From: Flabesymbios commensalis
Taxonomy: Eukaryota > Annelida > Polychaeta > Terebellida > Flabelligeridae
Length of the DNA: 64,000 nucleotides
Reading direction: 5' to 3'
NCBI GenBank assembly: GCA_964017125.1
Contig: OZ024909.1
Location: 76,603,331-76,667,330 of the forward strand
Shown: positions 9,656 through 18,972 of the stretch, piece after piece
How positions within the stretch are numbered: position 1 is the first letter of the stretch
Layout of the letters: each line of letters opens with the position of its first letter
The notes under the pieces: generated by a model
What the model was told of the DNA's origin: nothing
Database searches by the model: none
Seen by the model: the letters and a program-made list of their open reading frames with translations, nothing else
Position numbers and translations under genes: made by a program

Positions 9656-9763
9656 AGCAAACACGAGGTTTTGACCTAATGTTGTTTTAATATTGGCCCA
9701 CCACCAACGGCGCTGGACCAACATTGAAACAACATCGGGTTAAGTCCTCGTCTTTGCAGGGAG
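9656..9763. mobile_element. Family C palindromic MITE
   Basis: It starts CCCAGCAAACACGAGG and ends with the complementary CCTCGTCTTTGCAGGG, with the core 'ggcccaccaccaacggcgct'. The 'tttgcaggg' end mimics a splice acceptor, but it is simply the terminal inverted repeat. Confidence 0.75.
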
Positions 9764-10194
9764 AACTGTCAGCATTTGGATACACCCGTGCCTGTCTGTG
9801 TCTGGTTGGAACAGACTACACAGTGCTCTGTGTAGGAAACATCTGCTGGCAACATAATCAGGTTTCAAAAAAGACGAATTATGACAAAAGCCATTATAAT
9901 AAAGAGATGGTTGTTATTAATTGTATGAACATTCCGAAATACACACTTATCGGGTACATATCTCTTTCAAATGGAAGGTGGAGGAAGATAATATAAATTT
10001 ACGATAATATAAGCCTAAATAACACAAATTCAAACTTGTCAACTTTCTAAGTTCGGGGGCATGCAGTTAAAGAATCATTCAGCTTCAAAACGCGCATGCC
10101 TGGGACGGTCAAGTGTAGGCCAACAGTAGCCTATTGAGTACAGATTGACAGCATTAATATAGCCACTGAACTGATTACAAGATACTACTTAAAC

Positions 10195-10300
10195 GGGACA
10201 TTGATCCAATGCTGTTTTAATGTTAGGCCCATGTCTGCGACGCTGGCCCAACATTGAACCAACATTAGATAAATGTACAATGTTTGAGAGAAAGTCCTCC
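10195..10300. mobile_element. Family C MITE, diverged
   Basis: Arms 'ccaatgctgttttaatgtta' and 'ggcccaacattgaaccaaca' lie around 'tctgcgacgctgg'. The ends are worn. Confidence 0.6.
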
Positions 10301-10310
10301 TGCCCAGCAA

Positions 10311-10413
10311 ACGCAAGACATTTGTATGACATTTATGCAATGTCGGCCCAACGTCTTCGACGTTGGTCCAACATTGCATAAAGTCATACAAATGTTTTGT
10401 GTTTACTGGGTGA
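10311..10413. mobile_element. Family C palindromic MITE, well preserved
   Basis: It begins CCCAGCAAACGCAAGACATT and ends AAATGTTTTGTGTTTACTGG G. The centre is 'cggcccaacgtcttcgacgt'. It is almost a perfect palindrome of about 100 bp, with no room for coding. Confidence 0.85.
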
Positions 10414-10419
10414 CAATAC

Positions 10420-11015
10420 AAACTTGGGGGTCAAGCAGTTTCCAAATCCCCGCAGTAATACAGTCAGTTTGTTTGCAAGTAGGCGACCAAGTAGGGGCAA
10501 AAGACAAGGGCTTTGAATTATTACCTCATAGATGTCGCACAAGTATATATGAACTTGCTGTGATTTGAGAACTTGCTCTTAATGAGGCTTTGGGTATGAA
10601 ACGCATATTTAGTATTATTATGGAATAGGGCCTTGGCTTACCCACGGGCACTATTGCCTTCTGGGGGACCCTTGTCCCGCGAATTTTGACAGTTGACTAC
10701 ACCTTTAATGGGCCTGTCACTTAAACGACGTGTCTGATCTCAAAATGTTTGCAGATTGCTCATACTGATTCTGAATTTACCCATTTATTTATGCCGGAGG
10801 CGCTGGGTTTTCTGCTAGATTTTATTTGATATTTTGTCTTTATACTATGCATATGTCTATACGATATTAATATGGCTGATGTATTTTTAATGTAGGCCCT
10901 ATATATAACTAAGCATTGTAGGCCCATAATATAGTTGAGTACTTAATGAATAACCCTGAATCATGTACGGATATACTGTGGGTAATACATTTGATTAGAT
11001 TTGATTTAATTCATT
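10420..11015. other. Upstream region of the LU gene
   Basis: No repeat or ORF that I can support. A TATA-like run 'ctatatataact' near 10900 lies about 120 bp before the likely start codon, but nothing else marks it as a promoter. Confidence 0.3.
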
Positions 11016-11020
11016 AGCTC

Positions 11021-13824
11021 ATGTATGAAATGAAAATTTTGCTTTTCTTGACCATCGTGTTTTTTACAGAGCTTAAAGGCCGATATTGCTACTACTGTCT
11101 TGATGTCGCTATACTGGAATCAGACCGAGAACCGGAAAACCTAGCTAAGTCCGCTTACGGGGCTGTGGTGGACATTGAGTTTGGAAGCAAATCCCCGCCT
11201 TCCTGTCAGAATCCCTCCTATGTCAAATGCTCAGATGAAAAAACCTGTTACAGCTTTCAAGGCGAGATTTCGGGAAAATGTAAGTTTACCAAAAATACAC
11301 TTTACTTGCTCATCCAGAAGCTGAAATATTGAATGATAAAAATCAAAGATCTAGTTTTAAAACTTCGCCAATTTTTATTCATCAGAAGCGGATAATTATT
11401 ATGTCGTAATCATCTTATGTTATTTCAAAATGTACATGTACACATTCATTGTACATGCTGGAGGGGGTGCAGATGTTCACATACTTGACATGGTTATTTC
11501 ATTGTATTTATCATCCTCCAAGTCAACTGTTATCTATCTGTTAATAGGTAGGCCTATACATAACTATGTCTATGGACATCTTGAATAAAAACTATAGAAC
11601 TCCCATTTAATCTATATAAAAAATCTATCAAAATAATACTTTTTTCATCTTTTCTGTTATCCTTTAAACTGCTAATGACGTGTATAGTCGTTCTAGCCTT
11701 TTAATTGGTTGTCTTATAAACAAGATAAATGAGCCTTTACCCTCAAAGCACTGAATTTGTTTATGAAAACCATTGTGACCAAATGGTAATTTTAATTTTT
11801 TTTAATTTTTTAATCATCATAAATGCCTTAGTTAGCTCTTTCTGATTCATTTGAATACACTATGTTATGGGTGTACGACCATTATACATATTTTCACTCT
11901 CACAGCGTGGGGATATTCTTTAGTCGTCAGAATCTGACGTCTACAGACGTCAGATTCTGACGACTAAAGTCTATCCCCGCACTGTAATTAATTTTGCCAC
12001 ATAGATATATGGTTGGATTCAAACTGTGGCCTACACAAATATGTGAGTAAAATCCTTACCCACTTCCAGGTGTGGGTCGTGGCAGCTGCCCAGTAAGCAC
12101 AAAATATCTGTATAACATTTGTACAACGTCGGCCCCTGACGTTGGACCAACATTGCATAAATGTTATGCAAATGTTTTGTGTTTACAGGGTGGATACAGC
12201 TGTAAGGGTGTGAAAATGTACATTTTTTAATGTAGGCTTTATTATTTTCCCAGATGAAGGTATTAATGGTAAAGTGGACATGAGGGAATCACTGTGCCTG
12301 GACAAGACCAAGCCTGGTCATGGGGGTGTGCCAGTAGATGCCTGTGCCAAGAATTCTGAATCGTATAATCTGACAGAATGGGAAAGCTACGTGGGCGGAA
12401 AACTGAAAGATATTACCGGTGAAACCTGCACATGTGAGGGGTCCGGCTGCAACTACATAAAACGTAAGTGAGTTGGGCATCCACTAAGGGGTCTTGGGCG
12501 AAACTAACGTCGACACACGGTGTCAACCTTAACCCAATAATGCCGCCATCAACGTGATCGCCCAGGCACATTGAGGGGGGAGAAGCAACGATATATTTAT
12601 GAAACACTTTTCGTCATCGCGGTTGTGCTTCAAACTGTCCAAAGGCCTGGACTGCACAGTGCTGCTATGGTACTTTAAACCAAAAATAACTCTAAAGTTA
12701 CTAGAAAAGAGTAGGGCATAATCCCGATTTCGGACTTCTGTCGCGGTATTGCATTTGAATTATTACTTATCCCTAATCGGAACGCGATTGCATTGCACAT
12801 ATGTTCCAATATGTAATAATGTATTGCGTTATTAACGCTATTAAAAATTACTCTCATTGAATTATTACATATTGAAACGCATGTGCATTACAGATGCATT
12901 CCAAATTGTCATTACATACGCAACGCGTCAAGAGACAGAAGTTTAAGTGATTGAAAATTTAAATTAGCTATAATCAAGACTATAAAATATGTCAGACGAT
13001 TGCAAGTATTTATGTAAAAAAATATTTAATTATACATTTTTTTTCTTTTGTAGCTTATGAAAAAAACATGCCCTGCAGTGAATGTAAAGAGATAAAGACG
13101 GCTTTTGGGGATGACGGGATCAACAGGCAGCTGGAGATAGAGATCCTGTTGGGTACGCTACATGGTCAGCCACATTGGTGCCCAAACCCGGGAGAGAAAT
13201 CATGTTCTGCGCTGGGAGCCTGCGCTTCATTGGATGTTGCCATTACAGGGAACTGTAAGCGTTTTGTTATATAATAACTAGATATTGTATTATAGACCTA
13301 TTTCTGCAATGCTGTAAGTGCTTTATTGTGTGCTAAATATACATTGTCTTCTATAGCTATATCGTCACCTTGGGCTTATAAAACTATAAATCCACAGGGA
13401 CTAATATTTGCATCGTATTTATTCTTTATAGTCACGCAATGTGCGTAGTGGAATAAGAATAGGTATTTGAGAAAAAATGGTTATTGATTAAATTATCTGC
13501 ATCCGTTTTATTTTAGACAAAGGCAAATCTGGTATCTTTACTATGAAGCACCATAAATGTATGTCAACCAAGGATCTGTACAAAATGGAGAAAAATGGAT
13601 GCGAGGAGATCACAGAAGAACTGCTGTCATCAATGTACGAAACATCACCAACTGAAGCATTTGAAAAAGTTGGGACATTGTCGGGGGAATTTTGTCTGTG
13701 TCAGGGGGGTTTGTGTAATTTTTCAGAAAGAAATAAAGAGGTTGTAAAAGAGAGTGGAGCTGGTGTGATGATGCCATCTATCCTTATATTGATCACAGTT
13801 AGTATCTTGTCCATATTAGTGTAG
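11021..13824 (+). CDS. GPI-anchored two-domain Ly6/uPAR-like (LU) protein, 4 exons
   Basis: Exons are 11021-11279, 12254-12463, 13054-13254 and 13517-13824. All introns are GT-AG and all are phase 1. The coding length is 978 bp, 325 residues plus stop. Residues 1-20 form a signal peptide (MYEMKILLFLTIVFFTELKG); the second Met at residue 4 is an equally good start. Mature domain 1 (about 21-156) opens YCYYC and closes ETCTCEGSGCN; domain 2 (about 158-300) opens PCSEC and closes EFCLCQGGLCN. Each has ten cysteines, as in three-finger LU domains. The intron falls at the same place inside each domain (ISGK|Y and ITGN|Y), so the gene arose by duplication of an exon pair. There is an N-glycosylation site (NLT) in domain 1. 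The C-terminus has a small-residue SGAG site followed by MMPSILILITVSILSILV, a typical GPI-anchor signal, so the protein should sit on the outer cell surface. The ligand is unknown; LU proteins serve as receptors, modulators or protease/complement regulators. The exon models rest on splice-site and frame agreement only. Confidence 0.88.
11755..11992 (-). mobile_element. Family A MITE in intron 1 of the LU gene
   Basis: The body 'aatcatcataaatgccttag', 'tgattcatttgaatacacta' and 'ctctcacagcgtgggga' leads to a nearly perfect head hairpin (tagtcgtcagaatctgacgt facing acgtcagattctgacgacta). It lies wholly within intron 1 and should be spliced out. Confidence 0.8.
12089..12193. mobile_element. Family C palindromic MITE in intron 1
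   Basis: CCCAGTAAGCACAAAATATC at the left, AAATGTTTTGTGTTTACAGG at the right, centre 'cggcccctgacgttgg'. It is about 60 bp upstream of the exon 2 acceptor. Just before it (12055-12085) is a short family B-like piece 'acccacttccaggtgtgggt'. Confidence 0.8.
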
Positions 13825-14335
13825 GTTGACGTTTAGAGTGGAGCTGTAGTGATGGTACCATCTATCCTTATATTGATCACAGTTAGTATCTTGTCCATAT
13901 TAGTGTAGGTTGACGTTTAGAGTGGAGCTGTAGTGATGGTACCATCTATCCTTATATTGATCACAGTTAGTATCTCGTCCATATTAGTGTAGGTTGACGT
14001 TTAGAATGGAGCTGTAGTGATGGTACCATCTACCCTTATATTGATCACAGTTAGTATATTGTCCATATTAGTGTAGGTTGACGTTTAGAATGGAGCTGTA
14101 GTGATGGTACCATCTACCCTTATATTGATCACAGTTAGTATCTTGTCCACATTAGCATAGGAGGACGTTTAGTATGGAGCTGGAGTGATATGGTACCATC
14201 TATACCTATGTTGATCACAGTTCTTCTCTTGTCCAAATTAGACCTAGTGCAGGAAGAAGTTTAGAGTGGAGTTGGAGTAATGGAACCTTCCTTCCTTATG
14301 CTGATCACAGTTCTTCTCACACTCACTGGTGGTGT
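13751..14335 (+). repeat. 84-bp minisatellite derived from the GPI-signal coding end
   Basis: Units start at 13751, 13835, 13919, 14003, 14087 and 14171 (84 bp apart each time), then 14263 after a slightly longer unit. The first unit is the last part of the LU coding sequence (SGAGVMMPSILILITVSI...). The rest lie 3' of the stop. Since 84 is 28 codons, every copy repeats the hydrophobic tail in the same frame but carries its own stop codons. The copies become more diverged to the right. Confidence 0.92.
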
Positions 14336-15414
14336 TTCCACTATGAGACGTATTGCAATATTAGCCGATACCGCACTCCGATGTACTGCATGTAGTCCTA
14401 TACATGTTGTAAGCATGTATGGCAGGTTCCACGATAATGTGTACCATAACGTTAGCATTATTATGATTGCAAATTACATTTTATTGTTTTAGTATAGGAA
14501 AGAGGAAATAAGTGTGCTTAAAGGTTACCATACTGACATATAGTGTACAAAATTTCTGTGATAAAGACAAATCGTGAAAACTTAAAATTAATAAGACGTA
14601 GTGAAAAACCTGTCATATCAAGAGTATAAAACCTACTTTGGCGACATGTCATGTTTTTGTACATCGTTTTTGTCAACATTCTTTAATTAATTAAGCTAGC
14701 ATTATGCTGCATCATAAAAACAATATATCAAATTATGATTATTGAAAGTCTATTTTACCACGAGGCATTTTTTGACAAAAATATGATTGTTTAAAATTGA
14801 CACTTAAAACGTGATTTTGTACATCAAAGATGTATTCATCACGTTAGCAAAATTAAAAGTGTTCGTACGTCAAAACTATTTACACCATTAATATGAGCTT
14901 GAGCAATTGACCAGGTAATTGGTTTGTCTACTAAAATATGTAACACAAAATGTTAAAGTAATAAATGTCTAGATATAGTGGCATCGATTTGTCAGTCACG
15001 GAATTCGCTGTCCTATTTTGCGTAACAATAGCACTACAGTTTACGCACTGTACAGCAACAGATTTGTATACTAGCTGCCCATGTGACATGGTTTTGATAT
15101 CTGTGGCTATTGCCTGCACGTGTTAGTTCAGAAAAATACCGCTATGTGTTAGGCATGTTTCTAAAATGTATTGGTCAAAATTTACGTCACAATCTCTGTG
15201 ATTAATGAGAAAGTAACGTTAGCATTTTGGTTTGGTAAATTTGACAATTCAAGCCTGCTAAGTGCCCAGTTTGTACGTCTGAACATGCCATTTCCATAGA
15301 AAATGAAATAATGTATCTCATTACAGCGAATGTAATGCTTTGTACCAGTCAAGGCTATAATTAAACACATTTGTGTTTGTGTTGCTATCGTTTATGGATA
15401 CTGGACAAACCTCA

Positions 15415-15727
15415 CACTAACGTTATATTTCTTGGATGTTTTTCACTGTAAACGTTATGTTATTTGGATGTTTTTCACTGCTAACGTTATGCTATTTGGA
15501 TGTTTTTCACTGTGAACTTTATGTTAATTAGATGTTTTTCACTGTTAACGTTATGTTATTTGGATGTTTATCACTGTTAACGTTATGTTAATTGGATGTT
15601 TTTCACTGTTAACGTTATGGTAATTGGATGTTTCTCACTGTTAACGTTATGTTATTTGGATGTTTTTCACTGTTAACGTTATGTTATTTGGATGTTTTTC
15701 ACTGTGAACGTTATGTTAATTGGATGT
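15415..15727. repeat. 32-bp minisatellite
   Basis: About ten tandem units of 'aacgttatgttatttggatg' followed by 'tttttcactgtt', varying at a few positions (ttatttgg or ttaattgg, ctgtt or ctgtg). No coding value. Confidence 0.92.
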
Positions 15728-16017
15728 AGGCCTATTGGTGATATTCTACTTCATAAACATGTTAAATTGAAGTAGTTTGTATTAATTGAGACATTCCACC
15801 TATAGAAATTAAAGAGCACTTGAATCTTGAACATACAATTGTTCTGAAACAATCTATGTGCATGTTAATTGCAAAAAGGCCAACCTCTTTAAGCGAAAAA
15901 TTTATCAATTTTTTGTAATTATGAAAAAACAAACATCTGCCACTCATAAAAATAACAGTTTAAACGAAAAGTAGCCAAATTGATCAATAGCCATACCCAG
16001 AACATACTGTTTTGGGG

Positions 16018-16445
16018 ATGTGTGGGACGTGATGCAATGGATAAAGCGTAGAACTTTGCAATTCGCCGCTGCATGCCTGCCTTGCAAGTTTAAGGCTCGC
16101 TTGGTGCATAATTTTCAGAGAAATGTCAATGTTTCTTCTCCCTACACCCTAGGACATTGATGTGTCAATTTGTGACCCCACATGCTTCATTTCACTCAGG
16201 TGTGGATGAGTAGGATTACCTGGTGGGATAGAGATGGAAAATATTTTCGATAATAAAAAAAATCAATAGCGCAAAACGTTTGCAGTGATGTATGCTCCCC
16301 GGGGAGTTGAAATGGTACATCATTCAGGCATAACAGGTCCAATGACCAGGGATAATATAATTTAAGTCGTCATGTAGCCTGTAGGCATATGATGAGCTGG
16401 ATATGTGCGCCATATAAATATATCATATTATTATTATACCCTATT
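16018..16445 (+). mobile_element. tRNA-Arg-like SINE (tentative)
   Basis: The head 'gacgtgatgcaatggataaa' then 'gcgtagaacttt' resembles the A-box part of tRNA-Arg. The B box ('gcaagtttaaggctcgc') is weak. The body includes 'gtgaccccacatgcttcatt'. The end 'gatatgtgcgccatataaat' plus 'attattattat' is a typical SINE/LINE 3' tail in marine invertebrates. Confidence 0.55.
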
Positions 16446-16974
16446 ATGTGAAGTAGGGCCTACATGCTAACGTGATTACGTACAGATGTACATCCAAGAC
16501 AGCTTAAAACGTCACGTTAGCATTTGGTTTTTACTGAATCAACATTAAACAAAAAAATATTAAGCAAAATAAAGGTGATATTATGATATTTCGTGTTACT
16601 ATATGTGATTTTCATGTATCGGTGACACGTGAATTATTTGTGAGTGACTGTTATTAAAACAACAAAATTTCTCTCTATTTCTCATTGCAAGACTGCACGA
16701 ATAAATGATTTTTTAACATTATAAAATTTAAAAGTTATATCGAATTTATCAAAAACATGTTGTTTGTTCATTCTACAAACATATTGAAACGTCAAAATTA
16801 TCATTTAGATTATTTTATTTTTAGGTCCACTCAGTAAGTTGGTGGTACACATTATCGTGGAACCTGCCGTATGCTGTATAGCAGGTGAGCGGCGGGTCTT
16901 ATGGTCGTTTGTCATGTCGGACAACTGTACACTTCTTTGCGCCGTTGGCAATTTTCGACAATCGTGTGAGAAAA

Positions 16975-17118
16975 TACAAACGGTGTTCATTTTCGTGCGG
17001 TATGGGAACATACAGCACATGTCTAAGGAATAAGGTGCTCGCCTAAAGGCTCACACCTTATTCCTTGGACGAGTGCTGTATTTTCCAATAGCGCACTCAA
17101 ATGAACACCGTTTTGCAT
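16975..17118. mobile_element. Long-hairpin MITE
   Basis: A single imperfect palindrome. The left arm 'acggtgttcattttcgtgcg...gtctaaggaataaggtg' faces the right arm 'caccttattccttggac...gcgcactcaaatgaacaccgt', about 65 bp each, around the loop 'ctcgcctaaaggctca'. It could fold almost completely. There is no ORF of meaning in it. Confidence 0.8.
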
Positions 17119-17124
17119 ATCATC

Positions 17125-17235
17125 TCTTCTATATTAGTGCAGGAGAACGTTAGAGTGAAACTGATGTTATGATAACATCCATAATGGAGTGGAAATAACC
17201 TTATAATATACTCTACCCTAAAGTTGATTATAGTT
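17125..17235. repeat. Worn unit of the 84-bp LU minisatellite
   Basis: 'cttctatattagtgcaggag', 'aacgttagagtg' and 'ctctaccctaaagttgatta' repeat the order of blocks of the 84-bp units at 13751-14335 with heavy divergence. It suggests that the array was once continuous across the intervening element. Confidence 0.55.
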
Positions 17236-17789
17236 AATATTTAACCCTTGTGTTGCCGGAACCGATATATGTATATACGTTTATAAGCAAATTTCAAATT
17301 AAATAAAATGCCACTAAAACTGTTTAAATAAATCGTGGTAGATGTTTAGTAAATCAACTACTAGTATTCAATTGCGAAGGTTTGTATTAGTTATAAATAT
17401 GTAGGTCCTATATATCTCCTCATGCGTTAACAATTACATGTACAGCTTCCAAACAGTCATGTATTGCTTCAATTGGACAATTAAAAGACTTTATGTTTAA
17501 AACAATTACAGCTTCAAATGAAAAATACAAGAAAACAATTCAGTAGAGCTAAGCTCCCTTGTCGTGTGTATTGAATCAAATTCATTTAACAAAAATGGTG
17601 TTATACATCATAATAAGGTCGCTGTGAGCTTTCATTCCAGACATCATGATTGTGCCTTTGATTCAAACAGGATTTTTTTTCACCTCGAATTACGGCAACG
17701 ATTCAAGCAATTAAAATGAAAGTATTGATTGTGTTATATATCTTAATGCTTTTTGTAATCCATCTCGTGTCTATGCTTGTGTAAATAGT

Positions 17790-18016
17790 GTTTAAGCCTT
17801 AAGCGGGGATCGACTTCAGTCGTCAGAATCTGACGTCTGTAGACGTCAGATTCTGGTGTCTAGATTCGATCCCCGAACTCTAAGAATATTTTTTTTTCTA
17901 AAGACTGTAGGCCCATAACATAGGTATTCAAACGAATAGGGAAGAACTAACTAAGACAGTCATAATGATTTTAAATAAAGTTGTTTTTCACAACTTAATA
18001 CAGCGCTTTAAGGTTT
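17790..18016 (+). mobile_element. Family A MITE, complete
   Basis: It starts 'ttaagcggggatcgacttca', has the hairpin head, body 'taacataggtattcaaacga' and 'gaactaactaagac', and ends 'acagcgctttaaggtttaat'. Both ends keep the family's outline. Confidence 0.75.
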
Positions 18017-18101
18017 AATCAAGATTTTCATTCACTTCGAGGTGTGAATTGCGGCAGAAATTTTCATCTCAAACTGAATAAAAATGAAATTATTGATTGT
18101 G

Positions 18102-18395
18102 TTAAAGGGACTGGCCCAGGCTAAAATCATAAAAAAATCCGTGATTTTATTTCGGGTTCTTAATATGACCATATGATGTAAACATGTCCATAGACTAGAA
18201 CTGCAAATTTTTATAATTTTTGTGCTGCGCATTCACCAGTTAGGCTAGATATAGAGACGAAATGCCTGATTTCTAATTATTGACAACCATGACAAAAATA
18301 GAAAAATTCTAGTCTATGTACATGTTTACATCATATATAACCCGAAATAAAATCACCTATTTTTGGATGATTTTATCCTGGGCCAGTCCCTTTAA
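18102..18395. mobile_element. 294-bp palindromic MITE with TTAA target duplication
   Basis: TTAA is followed by AGGGACTGGCCCAGG, and at the other end CCTGGGCCAGTCCCT is followed by TTAA. Inside, 'ccatagactagaa' and 'ttctagtctatg' plus 'gatgtaaacatg' and 'catgtttacatc' form a second inverted pair, so most of the element can fold on itself. The TTAA duplication is characteristic of piggyBac-type transposition. Confidence 0.9.
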
Positions 18396-18821
18396 TTATC
18401 CTAATGCTTATTACAGCTCATCTCGTGTGTATACCAGAGTAAATATGCTTATTTAGGTCAGCTACATTCTTATAAAGGACGAGCTACTATGTATTTGTCA
18501 TCGGTCAATCATTTGTCCCAAAATACAACATGTTTTTTCAATTTTTCAAAATCCAAAGTATATGCCAAGCATTGATTGTGTAATATATCCTAATGCTTAA
18601 TATATTTCAACTTATTATATTTCAACAGTGTAAATATTATTTTGTTTACATCGCTACATTGCTACATACGACCGAGTTACTGTGTATTTATCATGGGTCA
18701 ATCATTTCTATATTAAATCAAGCTAGTAATATTTTAAATAAAAAACTCGTTATGCAAACACGATTGATGTTCTTTTTACAAATTACGTTCTTATAAGAAT
18801 ATTAATCATTTATGCACCCAG

Positions 18822-18972
18822 TGGAACCCACAACTTCAAATTGGTGAATAATACTCATTTTGTCCAATTTGTGAAGGAAAATTTGCAAATTCTTATTTTT
18901 AAACACGCATTTCCTTCTCCATAAGTGATATAACCTGCTGGTGAAACATAATAAAACGTGTTAAGCGCTTAA
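18822..18972 (+). mobile_element. Family B MITE, diverged
   Basis: 'acccacaacttcaaattggt', 'aaatttgcaaattcttattt', 'aaacacgcatttccttctcc' and 'aataaaacgtgttaagcgct' follow the block order of family B. Confidence 0.55.

Larger units (their letters stand above)
14345..16960. mobile_element. Fold-back-like non-autonomous element (tentative)
   Basis: Positions 14421-14446 and 16843-16868 are perfect inverted repeats of 26 bp (ggcaggttccacgataatgt... and its complement), and weaker inverted similarity extends outward to about 14345 and 16960. The 2.6 kb between has no credible ORF, but contains a 32-bp minisatellite and a SINE. It splits the 84-bp minisatellite region: a worn unit appears again at 17130. 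A large non-autonomous DNA transposon is the simplest reading, but target duplications were not found. Confidence 0.55.
17690..18700. repeat. Three diverged direct repeats
   Basis: The block 'attgattgtgttatatatcttaatgctt' type recurs near 17725, 18090 and 18573, followed each time by 'catctcgtgt...gtgtaaata' or a similar sequence. The middle one is interrupted by the MITE at 18102-18395. Confidence 0.6.

Noticed and set aside
9724-9996. Possible exon after 'ctttgcag'
   Set aside because: The acceptor-like sequence is the terminal inverted repeat of a family C MITE; the following frame has no recognised domain.
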